A stretch of DNA of 9,389 nt from Thermofilaceae archaeon (GTDB taxonomy: Archaea; Thermoproteota; Thermoprotei; Thermofilales; B69-G16), in NCBI GenBank assembly GCA_027017165.1, contig JALURF010000140.1:1-9389 (forward strand), written 5' to 3'. The notes under the pieces were generated by a model that ran no database searches, was not told where the DNA came from, and saw nothing but the letters and a program-made list of their open reading frames with translations. The position numbers and the translations under genes are program-made. This document shows, in pieces, positions 1 through 7,309 of the stretch. Numbering within the stretch: the stretch's first letter is position 1; each line of letters begins with the position of its first letter.

Positions 1-1
1 A

Positions 2-487
2 AATAGGGGGGCTGGGGTGGTCCACTGCCCTACGTCTGATATGATGTTCGCTACCGGGGGCTTTCTGCCGTTTAAAGAACTGTCTAGAATAGGCGTCGCC
101 GTCGGCTTAGGCACTGATGGAGGCTTAGATATGTTCGAAGAAATGAAAAACTTTGTCCTATTACAGAGGAATAATTATCTAGACGTCGAGGTTGGAGTAT
201 TAAACGCGCTACGCGCCGCTACTGTGGAGGGAGGAAGTATAGCTGGGTGGAGTTCTGGAAGAATAGCCGTAGGCTCCCCAGCTGATCTCGTTTTAATAAG
301 TGCCGAATCTATTCATCTCCAACCGCTAAATAAGAATGTATTACAATCAATCGTATACTCAGGCGCGAGAGCCGACGCAGCTATGGTGATCGTGAACGGT
401 AGAATAGTATACCGGAGAGAGGATATGCCTAAGATTAGAGAGGAGATGAGTAAAATTTGGAGGGAAGTAGAGGCTAAACTCTTTTAA
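2..487 (+). CDS. Amidohydrolase / deaminase family protein, C-terminal part (5' end outside window)
   Basis: The reading frame is open to the left edge of the window, so this is the last ~161 residues of a longer protein (the family usually has 400-450). It shows the C-terminal signatures of the amidohydrolase superfamily in its chlorohydrolase/MTA-SAH-deaminase branch: HCPTSD, then GVAVGLGTDG with the Asp that acts as metal ligand and catalytic base, then LDMFEEMKNFVLLQR, and finally the composite beta-domain segment GRIAVGSPADLVLIS. Family members hydrolyse amine or halide groups from purine or triazine-like rings using Zn or Fe; the substrate cannot be told from this fragment. The loop after GTDG is short: related enzymes usually have several residues such as AASNN before LDM. 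The stop codon at 485-487 lies 14 bp inside the 3' end of the convergent transporter gene. Superfamily placement is firm; exact function is open. Confidence 0.85.
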   Translation, partial: NRGAGVVHCPTSDMMFATGGFLPFKELSRIGVAVGLGTDGGLDMFEEMKNFVLLQRNNYLDVEVGVLNALRAATVEGGSIAGWSSGRIAVGSPADLVLISAESIHLQPLNKNVLQSIVYSGARADAAMVIVNGRIVYRREDMPKIREEMSKIWREVEAKLF

Positions 488-1697
488 AGGTTTCTAAATA
501 TTTCCTCCTATCTAATGTTTCCGGCGTCGCGTATATAAGCGGTACTCTGAGAATCAAATCCACAAGCGCCGCCACGATAAAGGGAGTTTCAGGCGAAACC
601 CGCGAGTAAAGTATACCTCCTAGGAGAGAACCCGGAGACCTTAACGGTAGCACTATGAGAGATCTAACTCCGTTCCACCTCCCCCTATAATCGTAAGGCA
701 CTAACTCCACGGCTAAAGTTTGAAACGGAGCGACAGATGCGAACCATAATCCTCTTATAAACCAGGCCACTATCAGCTGAGTTGGCGTAGGCGCTGTGAG
801 GAAGAGGATTACGCTTAGGTAATATAGAGGGCGAACAAGAAGTATAGCTTTCACTCTACCAATTTTGTCGGCTAACTTGCCCAGGAGGGGGGAGGCTATA
901 AAACTCCCAAGATTCATGGCTAAACCCATAAAGCCTAAGGTAAATTCGTCAGCGCCTTTAACTTCAACGGCGTATATCATTTCAAAAGGCATACTCAGCG
1001 AGAAAACGTAACCTCCTAAAATCTCTAAGAGTATCCAACGCTTAAGCCATGGATTCAACTTTATCATATTTAGAGAATCTTTGAAAGCCTCAATTAACCC
1101 AACTTCTCCCACTTCTCTAATATCTCTAACGTATGCAAAAGCCACCGTGAACGCACAGCTCAAGCCTAGTAGCTGGACGAGGAATACCGGTCTTATACCC
1201 TCGACCGATATTCCGCCGGACAGGTTTATGATATAGGCTGCTACTACGGGGGCTACTAGTGAAGCTATAACTGTTAATGAATAGATTACTCCGAATCCAA
1301 AAGCTCTCTGCCGTCCTATTAGCGAATCGGCTATCAAGATATTCTCTAGAGTTCTTAAACCTTGAAACGCTACCAAGTAGAAAACTAAGGCTAGAATTAC
1401 TACGAATGCTCCGTTGCCCAGAAAGAATAATAGAGCGGAGAGTATTTCGAGCAGTAATCCTATTAGATAAGCTTTCCTCCTACTTGTTACATCAGCTACG
1501 AAATTCAGGGTTGAGGAAGGCAAAGCCGATAGAAACGCCGCTATACTCCTGAGAAGTCCTATATCCTGCTCCGTAAAGCCCATTTTCAATATGTAGACGT
1601 TAACGTATTGATAGGACATATTATTGAAAAAACCAGCTAAAGTTCTTCTAACTAATAATACAAGATAATTTCTTCTCCGCGATTGTTCATCATCCAT
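474..1697 (-). CDS. MFS transporter (12-TM type), substrate unknown
   Basis: This is a major facilitator superfamily secondary transporter in the cytoplasmic membrane, about 407 residues from the preferred start. Hydrophobic segments run through the protein, split by a charged central loop (about residues 190-217). The second half carries a clear MFS motif A, GKLADKIGR, between predicted TM8 and TM9; the equivalent in the first half is degenerate (NFVADVTSRRK). It ends with a short basic cytoplasmic tail. An ATG at 1736 would add 13 residues, but those codons contain an archaeal TATA box at 1724-1731, about 31 nt before the ATG at 1697, so I prefer 1697 (protein starts MDDEQSRRRN) on a nearly leaderless transcript. 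The gene lies downstream of another MFS gene on the same strand and overlaps the amidohydrolase gene at their 3' ends by 14 bp. Drug or metabolite export is possible, but nothing here fixes the substrate. Confidence 0.88.
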   Translation of the reverse strand: MDDEQSRRRNYLVLLVRRTLAGFFNNMSYQYVNVYILKMGFTEQDIGLLRSIAAFLSALPSSTLNFVADVTSRRKAYLIGLLLEILSALLFFLGNGAFVVILALVFYLVAFQGLRTLENILIADSLIGRQRAFGFGVIYSLTVIASLVAPVVAAYIINLSGGISVEGIRPVFLVQLLGLSCAFTVAFAYVRDIREVGEVGLIEAFKDSLNMIKLNPWLKRWILLEILGGYVFSLSMPFEMIYAVEVKGADEFTLGFMGLAMNLGSFIASPLLGKLADKIGRVKAILLVRPLYYLSVILFLTAPTPTQLIVAWFIRGLWFASVAPFQTLAVELVPYDYRGRWNGVRSLIVLPLRSPGSLLGGILYSRVSPETPFIVAALVDLILRVPLIYATPETLDRRKYLETFKRV

Positions 1698-1723
1698 AGC
1701 ATTCAGAGAATGAAAAAGAGGAG

Positions 1724-1731
1724 TAATATAA
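1724..1731 (-). promoter_or_regulatory. Probable TATA box for MFS transporter gene
   Basis: On the minus strand this reads TTTTATAT/TTATATTA, centred about 31 nt before the ATG at 1697. Archaeal TATA boxes sit about 26 nt before the transcription start, which would place the start at about 1701 and give a leader of only a few bases. It supports the internal ATG over the upstream ATG at 1736. Confidence 0.5.
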
Positions 1732-1767
1732 AACATTCTCTTTACTATTCCCCAAAGTAGAAGTTTA

Positions 1768-2850
1768 TTAGCGGAGATCGCTTTTTATGAATTTGCTCCA
1801 AGGGATGCAAGATACGACTATGGAGATTATCGTAGCTACTGGTATGGTCGCTTCTAGACTTAACACGGAGGCTAGTCCGGCTACTATAGGTCCAACGGTA
1901 TATCCTAAGCCTATGGAGGATTCAAAAAGTCCAGTATAAGCGCTTCTCTTCTCAACTTTAGAGGAGAAAGCTTTAGAGAGTGATTCGGCGTAGAGAATTC
2001 CCACGCCAGCTCCGAGAAGTGTGGAGAGAGTTGCGATTATATACGGGTTATAAGTTATGAGGAGCAGCATTCCGGAAGATAGTAACGCTAGCCCGATGTA
2101 TAACGAATGAAATAATTGAGGCAGTTTATTTTTGAAAGAGAAAATAAACGTTCTAGCTCCAATTATTAAGAAAAATACTAGAGAGGCGTACCATTCCGGC
2201 AAGCCTCGAAGTTCGATTAGTACCGGATAAAAGGTAAATAAGGCTCCTTGGAAAACCGCGTATGAAAAAGCCCAAGCCCAAGCATCAGGTATATCTCTTA
2301 AACCCTTTATCAAATCCGCTACTTTTGGTAAGTCGATATCTCTTCTCTCTCCCTTAAGCTTTAGAGACGTCATCGCTAGTATTCCGGAGAATAGCGATAA
2401 TGCTAAAAAAAGAGGGGCTTTGGGAGCCGCCATTAGAGGACCTGTGAGAAGAGAGCCTGCGAGTGCTCCACTACTCCAAGAAGTACCAAAGGAAGAAACC
2501 GAGCCTCCTTCTCTAGATATGAGAGATTCTATAGCGGGCCAGAATATGGCGTAAGCGAGGAGTGAGAGTATGGCTACCAGAGCGAGACCTATAATCTCCC
2601 TCACTAATGTTAGTAGTGCGCAGGATACTGATAAGAGGGCTAGAGAATATGCTATTGTCCATTTCTCGCCTATTCTTCCAGCCGATAGATGGGAGAAAGG
2701 GGCTGTCAGAGCGTAGATTAAGGCGGCTATTCCACTTATAAATCCTATCTCGTAGGTTTTAATCCCTATTTCCAAAGCGTAAACAGATAGTATTGGGATA
2801 TAGAGTACTTGAACTACAGAGGCGGCAAAGCTTAAAAAATAAGCTATCAT
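1768..2850 (-). CDS. Short MFS transporter, translationally coupled to lysS
   Basis: This 360-residue polytopic membrane protein looks like an MFS transporter at the short end of the family's size range. The loop between the second and third hydrophobic segments (about residues 51-64, PFSHLSAGRIGEKW) resembles degenerate motif A, and a Gly/Ser-rich stretch at residues 115-140 leads into a helix with GSLLTGP, as expected for the fifth segment. A charged central loop (residues 164-188) separates the halves. Its ATG overlaps the lysS TGA as ATGA (2847-2850), and a GAGAGG ribosome-binding site at 2855-2860, inside the lysS 3' end, lies 4 nt before the start. The gene is therefore almost certainly in the lysS transcript and translated by coupling. 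The family is clear from topology; the substrate is unknown. Confidence 0.85.
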   Translation of the reverse strand: MIAYFLSFAASVVQVLYIPILSVYALEIGIKTYEIGFISGIAALIYALTAPFSHLSAGRIGEKWTIAYSLALLSVSCALLTLVREIIGLALVAILSLLAYAIFWPAIESLISREGGSVSSFGTSWSSGALAGSLLTGPLMAAPKAPLFLALSLFSGILAMTSLKLKGERRDIDLPKVADLIKGLRDIPDAWAWAFSYAVFQGALFTFYPVLIELRGLPEWYASLVFFLIIGARTFIFSFKNKLPQLFHSLYIGLALLSSGMLLLITYNPYIIATLSTLLGAGVGILYAESLSKAFSSKVEKRSAYTGLFESSIGLGYTVGPIVAGLASVLSLEATIPVATIISIVVSCIPWSKFIKSDLR

Positions 2851-4319
2851 TTTTCCTCTCTCTTCAAAATCGGGAATGGTATTACTTCTTTTATACTATA
2901 TGTCCCCACCATTATCATTACTAGTCTATCTACTCCAAGTCCAAGTCCACCCGTAGGCGGCATACCGTACTCTAAAGCCTCTACGAAATCCCAATCGTAG
3001 GGATGCGCCTCCTCGTCGCCTTTCTTCATACGGGCTTCTTCTTCTTCGAAAAATCTGCGCTGGAGAAGCGGATCGTTGAGCTCGGTATAGGCGTTGGCTA
3101 GCTCCATTCCGGCTATGTAGAGTTCGAATCTCTCGATGAGGTCCGGATTTTTACGGTGTAGCTTGCAGAGCGGTGTCGTTTCCTTCGGGTGATCTAAGAT
3201 AAATGTCGGCTGTATTAGGCTTTTCTCTACCAGTTTATCGAAGAGCTTGGCTACAGCCAATCCCCTGTTATAGCCGCCAGGTATTTGAACATCGAATTCT
3301 TTAAGCATTTCTTGAATCTCTTTATCGGATAGGCTATCAACATCTAAGCCTGCGTGTTTTTTTAGGGCTTCTTTCATGGTCATTTTCCTCCATGGAGGCT
3401 CAAAGTTTATCTCATAGTACTTCCTTTCTTCCTCTTTCTTTAACTCCTCCTCTGGGCTTACTGGGAATTTCACTTTTAGAGTTCCGAGGACTTTTTTAAC
3501 CACGTAGATTATGAGTTCCTCGGTAAGTTTCATTATATCGTTATAATCGGCATAGGCCTCGTAGATTTCAATCATAGTGAATTCCGGGTTGTGCTTAACG
3601 TCTATATCTTCATTCCTAAACTGTTTTCCTATCTCGAAGACCTTGTTGAAGCCGGCTATTATATAGCGTTTGAGATAAAGCTCAGGGGAAATCCTCAAGT
3701 ACCACTCCTCGTCTATAGCCCATATCCACGTCTTGAAAGGCCTAGCGGCGGCGCCTCCGTAAATCGGTTGCAGTATTGGAGTCTCGACTTCTATAAACCC
3801 TTTACTCCACAGGAATTCCCTAATAGCTTTGATAGTGTTAAACTTGATCTCCAGAATTTGCCGAGATTTCGGGGATAGCATAACATCAAGGTATCTCTTT
3901 CGATACCTTACCTCCGGGTCCTTTACTCCGTGACCGTATTTGCCGGGCAAAGGTCTTAAACTCTTAGCTAGCAACTTATAATCTTTTACTTCTATCGAAA
4001 GCTCTCCTCTTAAAGTATAGAATACGGTTCCCGTTGCCTCTACTATATCGCCGCGGTCTAGATATTTTATAAACCATTTAAATCGATCTTTGCCAAGCAC
4101 GTTTTTTCTAAAAACTAGTTGTATTTTCCAGCCGTCGTCTACCAAGTCTACGAACGCCAAGCCTCCATGTACTCTCTTGGAAAGCATCCTACCAGCGACT
4201 GAGACTGATATTCCTACGCGCGGCCACTTGACTAGTTCTCGGACAGGTGTTATCATGTGGTCGAGGTAGTGGGGATAAGGGTTTATTCCCTGCTCTCTGA
4301 TCTCTTCTAGTTTCTTCAA
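2847..4319 (-). CDS. lysS: Lysyl-tRNA synthetase, class II
   Basis: This cytoplasmic enzyme charges tRNA-Lys with lysine using ATP. An OB-fold anticodon-binding domain occupies about residues 35-118 (VSVAGRMLSKRVHGGLAFVD), followed by the class II catalytic core. Motif 1 is at about 162-184 (GFIEVETPILQP), motif 2 at 234-251 (FRNEDIDVKHNPEFTMIE) and motif 3 at 457-468 (GGLGLGVDRLVM). LysRS-specific blocks are LANAYTELNDP (407-417) and the LEYGMPPTGG segment (449-458). The length of 490 residues is normal. The start is TTG at 4319-4317, with GAGG at 4325-4328 spaced 5 nt before it. No ATG or GTG lies in frame between it and the upstream stop at 4410-4412. Most euryarchaea use an unrelated class I LysRS; the class II form points to a crenarchaeon. 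It is divergent from the radical SAM gene and coupled to the MFS gene downstream. Confidence 0.97.
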   Translation of the reverse strand: MKKLEEIREQGINPYPHYLDHMITPVRELVKWPRVGISVSVAGRMLSKRVHGGLAFVDLVDDGWKIQLVFRKNVLGKDRFKWFIKYLDRGDIVEATGTVFYTLRGELSIEVKDYKLLAKSLRPLPGKYGHGVKDPEVRYRKRYLDVMLSPKSRQILEIKFNTIKAIREFLWSKGFIEVETPILQPIYGGAAARPFKTWIWAIDEEWYLRISPELYLKRYIIAGFNKVFEIGKQFRNEDIDVKHNPEFTMIEIYEAYADYNDIMKLTEELIIYVVKKVLGTLKVKFPVSPEEELKKEEERKYYEINFEPPWRKMTMKEALKKHAGLDVDSLSDKEIQEMLKEFDVQIPGGYNRGLAVAKLFDKLVEKSLIQPTFILDHPKETTPLCKLHRKNPDLIERFELYIAGMELANAYTELNDPLLQRRFFEEEEARMKKGDEEAHPYDWDFVEALEYGMPPTGGLGLGVDRLVMIMVGTYSIKEVIPFPILKREEK

Positions 4320-4324
4320 TCTTT

Positions 4325-4328
4325 CCTC
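4325..4328 (-). promoter_or_regulatory. Ribosome-binding site deciding the lysS TTG start
   Basis: GAGG on the minus strand, 5 nt before TTG at 4319-4317. It matches the centre of the archaeal Shine-Dalgarno GGAGGTGA and is the main support for a TTG start, since no other standard start codon is available upstream in frame. Confidence 0.5.
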
Positions 4329-4388
4329 ATACTCGGATGGGGAGCTTAATTTACACCACCTCGGTTCTAGATAGTAGATATTCTCTGC

Positions 4389-4396
4389 AATATAAA
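4389..4396 (-). promoter_or_regulatory. Probable TATA box for the lysS-MFS operon
   Basis: Minus strand TTTATATT. With the usual 26 nt spacing, transcription would start near 4366, leaving a leader of about 47 nt that includes the GAGG ribosome-binding site. A second A/T box at 4418-4425 is nearly palindromic and could also be read in this direction. Confidence 0.5.
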
Positions 4397-4417
4397 CACT
4401 TCTACCAGTTCACTAGA

Positions 4418-4425
4418 TTTATAAA
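4418..4425 (+). promoter_or_regulatory. Probable TATA box for the radical SAM / DUF5591 gene
   Basis: Plus strand TTTATAAA, centred 26-27 nt before the GTG at 4448 and 32 nt before the in-frame ATG at 4454. Transcription should therefore start at about 4448, giving a leaderless GTG start or a 6-nt leader before the ATG. Together with 4389-4396 it forms a divergent promoter pair. Confidence 0.55.
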
Positions 4426-4447
4426 GCCAATCCTCCACTATACCTGA

Positions 4448-5818
4448 GTGGAGATGGATAAACTGATCAAATATATGAAAAACGCCAAGATTATAATGGA
4501 GAGAGGGAAGTGCAGCTGGGGTAGATGCTATTTCTGCGGTTGGGGCAAAAAAGTAGTAGTTGCCTCAGTAGAGGATTTAAAGAAGAGGTATAAGCGTTTC
4601 ATCGAGAAAGTGGTGAAAAAGAAAGGCATAGAAGTAGTTGAAATACTTCCCTCGGGGAGTTTTCTAGACGAGCGACAGTTTCCCCGAGAGTTCGTCAAGT
4701 ATTGTATTGAAGAAGCTAAAAAAGCAGGCGTTAAAGCCGTGATTATAGAGAGCAGGCCTGAGTTTATAAACGACGATATCCTTCAGTACATAAAGGTCGA
4801 GGGCATAGAAGTACACGTCGCTATAGGCTTGGAGCTAGCGGACGACGAGATCCTCTCAAAATACTATAACAAGGGTATTACCGTCAAAGACTATCTAAAA
4901 GCAGTTGAGACCTTGAGGCGGAACGGATTTAAAGTAAGGACTTATATCCTGGTGAACGGGCACCCAATACTACAGGACTTAAATCTTCACTATAAACTCT
5001 TGAAGAAGACTATGGATTTGGTTCTGAAGGTATCGGATAGCGTAGTTATAATAAACACTTATCCTCATGTGAAATCAGAACTTTGGGAGGATTGGATCAA
5101 TCTTAGATGGAAACCCCTTGATAAGGAGCAATTTTTCAAGCTCGTGGGGGAGTGGGCCGACGATCCCAGGGTAGAGCTAGACTTCAATAATTTAAATTTC
5201 ATACCTAAATTCCCAAAGGAGAAGAGAATACCTCTCAAAGGCGTAGGCAGAGAGTATCTCCTACACCCTTACTACGAGGTATGGCAAGATTTCTTCGTAA
5301 GGTTCTACGAGCCGCCGCCGGGTAAAGAATACCTGTTGTTCGCGCCCTGCTCCTACAAGAAGCCCTATACGAGGTCTAAGACTTGGCGAGCTTTTCTAGG
5401 CAGAATCTCCGGCTACCCCTTTTTCAAGAAGATTCACATAGTTGTCATTAGCACGCCGGGCGTTATACCATACGAGTTTATAAACTATTATCCGTTCAAT
5501 GCTTATGACTGGCCGCTCTGGCTTGAGACTGAAGAGTTGAAGAGGGAGTATATTAAAGTGACGACGGAGAGAGTAAAGAGATACGTTAAGAGGCATAAGA
5601 AAAGGTATAAGCTCTACTTCGTCTATTTGAAATCCGATCCTGAGAGCATGACGGCGATAAGAAACGCCTTTAAAGAACTGGGTTTAGAGGATAAGCTTAT
5701 AGATACTATCAGCGATGAGACTTATAAGCGGATAGTGGAAGAGGGCTTTAAGCCCGCGCTAGCACACCCAGCGGCTGTGGAGGAGCTGGCGGAAACTCTT
5801 AAAAAATATCTAAGTTAA
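4448..5818 (+). CDS. Fused RaSEA-like radical SAM enzyme with ArcS-like (DUF5591) domain; probable archaeosine synthase
   Basis: Residues 1-270 form a radical SAM domain of the Elp3-like type seen in RaSEA. Cys22, Cys27 and Cys30 (CSWGRCYFC, spacing CX4CX2C) would bind the 4Fe-4S cluster. LPSGSFLDERQ (67-77), VIIESRPEF (98-106), GLELADDEIL (127-136) and NKGITVKDY (141-149) match the RaSEA family as I remember it. Residues 290-410 resemble DUF5591, the domain shared with ArcS: LLFAPCSYKKPYTRSK (296-311), VVISTPGVIP (332-341) and YYPFNAYDW (347-355). In known archaeosine synthesis ArcS attaches lysine to preQ0 at tRNA G15 and RaSEA then cleaves the lysine to leave archaeosine. Both activities may sit on this one chain, which lacks the TGT-like and PUA parts of euryarchaeal ArcS. 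Start is GTG 4448 or ATG 4454. The radical SAM class is sure, the family likely, the bifunctional role inferred. Confidence 0.82.
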   Translation: MEMDKLIKYMKNAKIIMERGKCSWGRCYFCGWGKKVVVASVEDLKKRYKRFIEKVVKKKGIEVVEILPSGSFLDERQFPREFVKYCIEEAKKAGVKAVIIESRPEFINDDILQYIKVEGIEVHVAIGLELADDEILSKYYNKGITVKDYLKAVETLRRNGFKVRTYILVNGHPILQDLNLHYKLLKKTMDLVLKVSDSVVIINTYPHVKSELWEDWINLRWKPLDKEQFFKLVGEWADDPRVELDFNNLNFIPKFPKEKRIPLKGVGREYLLHPYYEVWQDFFVRFYEPPPGKEYLLFAPCSYKKPYTRSKTWRAFLGRISGYPFFKKIHIVVISTPGVIPYEFINYYPFNAYDWPLWLETEELKREYIKVTTERVKRYVKRHKKRYKLYFVYLKSDPESMTAIRNAFKELGLEDKLIDTISDETYKRIVEEGFKPALAHPAAVEELAETLKKYLS

Positions 5819-5822
5819 AGGA

Positions 5823-5830
5823 ATATATTT
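5823..5830 (+). promoter_or_regulatory. Probable TATA box for the aminotransferase gene
   Basis: Plus strand ATATATTT, only 5 nt after the upstream stop codon and centred about 29-30 nt before ATG 5856. Transcription would begin near 5853, so the aminotransferase probably has its own nearly leaderless mRNA in addition to any read-through. Confidence 0.5.
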
Positions 5831-5855
5831 AACCATCTTTCGGAAGAATTATGTG

Positions 5856-7211
5856 ATGTTGCCGAGCTATACTCGTCCTATAGTTAGCGTAGAGCCGCCC
5901 GGCCCCAAGGCTAGAGAAATTATTGAGAAACATGAAAAACTCATAGCAACTACAACTCACGACCCTAAGAACCTGCCATTAGTTATAGAACGAGGCGAGG
6001 GAGTATGGCTCGTAGACGTGGACGGCAATGTATACTTAGACTTTTCCTCTGGAATCTCAGTCGCAAACCTAGGCTATCCCACACATCCAGAGGTTAAAAA
6101 AGCTGTTTTAGAACAGTTGGAGAAGATCGCTCACGCGGCAGGGACGGACTTCTACAATCCCTACCAGGTTATGTTAGCGGAGAAGCTAGCTTCTATAGCT
6201 CCGGGCGATTTTTCCAAGAAAGTATTTTTCTCAAATAGCGGTACTGAGAGTATTGAAGCCGCGGTTAAACTCGTGAAAAATTCAAGGAATAGACATATTT
6301 TCTTAGCGTTTATAGGGGCTTTCCACGGAAGGACCATGGGTTCTCTGAGCTTTACAGCGAGCAAGCCGGTTCATAAAAAGAGATATTTTCCCACGATGCC
6401 CGGCGTCGTACACGTGCCCTACCCTAATCCCTATAGAAACCCATGGCACATAGATGGCTATGAAAACCCCGACGAACTCGTGAACAGGGTTATAGAGTAT
6501 ATCGAGTACTGGATTTTCGGGCATTTCATCGATCCGGGGGAGGTCGGCGCTATCGTATTCGAACCCATTCAGGGCGAGGGAGGCTACGTCGTACCTCCTA
6601 TTAATTTCTTCACCGAATTAGAGAAGCTAGCTGAAAAATACGGCATCGTTTTGATCGATGATGAAGTTCAAATGGGGCTAGGCAGGACAGGTAAAATGTT
6701 CGCTATAGAACACTTCAAAATAGAGCCCGATATAATCGCCCTGGCTAAAGCGCTAGGAGGGGGAGTAATGCCTATAGGAGCCACAATCTTTAATTCGCAA
6801 CTGAATTTCCTCGAGCCAGGAGCGCATTCTAATACTTTCGGGGGGCATGCTTTAGCCTCGGTAGCGGCTTTGAGAACGGTAGAAATAGTCGAGGAGATAC
6901 TCCCTGAAATCGCTAAATTAGAAAAAGTATTGAGAGAGGAGTTGTTGGAGCTAAAAAATAAGTATGAAGTCGTCGGCGATGTAAGAGGGCTGGGGCTAGC
7001 ATGGGCCATAGAATTCGTTAAGGATCGGAGAACTAAGACTTATAACACTGCCGTTAGAAACAGAGTACTATTAGAGGCTTTGAGAAGAGGCTTAGTTCTT
7101 TTAGGTTGTGGGAAAAGCACGATCAGAATTATTCCACCATTGATTATAACCGAGGAACAGATTAAAATAGGTTTAGAGATACTCTCGGAGGCTATTAGAG
7201 AAGCGGTTTAA
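5856..7211 (+). CDS. Class III PLP-dependent aminotransferase (ornithine/GABA aminotransferase or amino-acid racemase type)
   Basis: A fold-type I PLP enzyme of 451 residues (numbering below counts from GTG 5853, one residue longer). The phosphate-binding SNSGTES lies at 127-133, the PLP-ring stacking GAFHGRT at 155-161, the FEPIQGEGG loop before the Asp of VLIDDEVQMG (Asp270, contacting the pyridine nitrogen), and the Schiff-base Lys299 in ALAKALGGG. The 29-residue Asp-Lys spacing is as in E. coli GabT. SNTFGG near residue 330 supplies the phosphate-contacting Thr. Overall it most resembles archaeal proteins of the Thermococcales type, some of which are omega-aminotransferases while others are broad-substrate amino-acid racemases; sequence inspection cannot separate these. 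ATG 5856 is preferred over GTG 5853 because the TATA box puts transcription start at about 5853. The stop codon is 7 bp from the 3' end of a convergent tRNA-Pro gene. Confidence 0.92.
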   Translation: MLPSYTRPIVSVEPPGPKAREIIEKHEKLIATTTHDPKNLPLVIERGEGVWLVDVDGNVYLDFSSGISVANLGYPTHPEVKKAVLEQLEKIAHAAGTDFYNPYQVMLAEKLASIAPGDFSKKVFFSNSGTESIEAAVKLVKNSRNRHIFLAFIGAFHGRTMGSLSFTASKPVHKKRYFPTMPGVVHVPYPNPYRNPWHIDGYENPDELVNRVIEYIEYWIFGHFIDPGEVGAIVFEPIQGEGGYVVPPINFFTELEKLAEKYGIVLIDDEVQMGLGRTGKMFAIEHFKIEPDIIALAKALGGGVMPIGATIFNSQLNFLEPGAHSNTFGGHALASVAALRTVEIVEEILPEIAKLEKVLREELLELKNKYEVVGDVRGLGLAWAIEFVKDRRTKTYNTAVRNRVLLEALRRGLVLLGCGKSTIRIIPPLIITEEQIKIGLEILSEAIREAV

Positions 7212-7246
7212 GTGTGGATGGGCCCGCCGGGATTTGAACCCGGGAT

Positions 7247-7272
7247 TCGGCCGCGAGGCTCTGCCCCGCGTC
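7247..7272 (-). other. Variable-loop intron of tRNA-Pro(UGG), about 26 nt
   Basis: The stretch between the anticodon stem and the T stem is 31 nt (7244-7274) where the sister tRNA has 5. A hairpin CGCGGGG-CAGAG-CCTCGCG fills most of the excess. Ends are approximate by 1-3 nt, because several 26-nt cuts leave a sensible variable loop ending in C48. No perfect 3-4-3 bulge-helix-bulge is evident; a relaxed form with a TGG/CCG helix is possible. Confidence 0.7.
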
Positions 7273-7309
7273 CACCTGGGCCCAAGCCAGGCATCCTACC
7301 AAGCTAGAC

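Noticed and set aside
1277..1552. Plus-strand 91-codon frame inside the MFS transporter gene
   Set aside because: It is antisense to membrane-spanning coding sequence, lacks a promoter or ribosome-binding site and shows no domain.
3591..3878. Plus-strand 95-codon frame inside lysS
   Set aside because: It is antisense to the conserved LysRS motif 1 and motif 2 region; not a gene.
6668..7009. Minus-strand 113-codon open frame inside the aminotransferase gene
   Set aside because: It lies opposite conserved aminotransferase sequence including the PLP lysine; the Ser/Pro-rich product is a typical antisense shadow.
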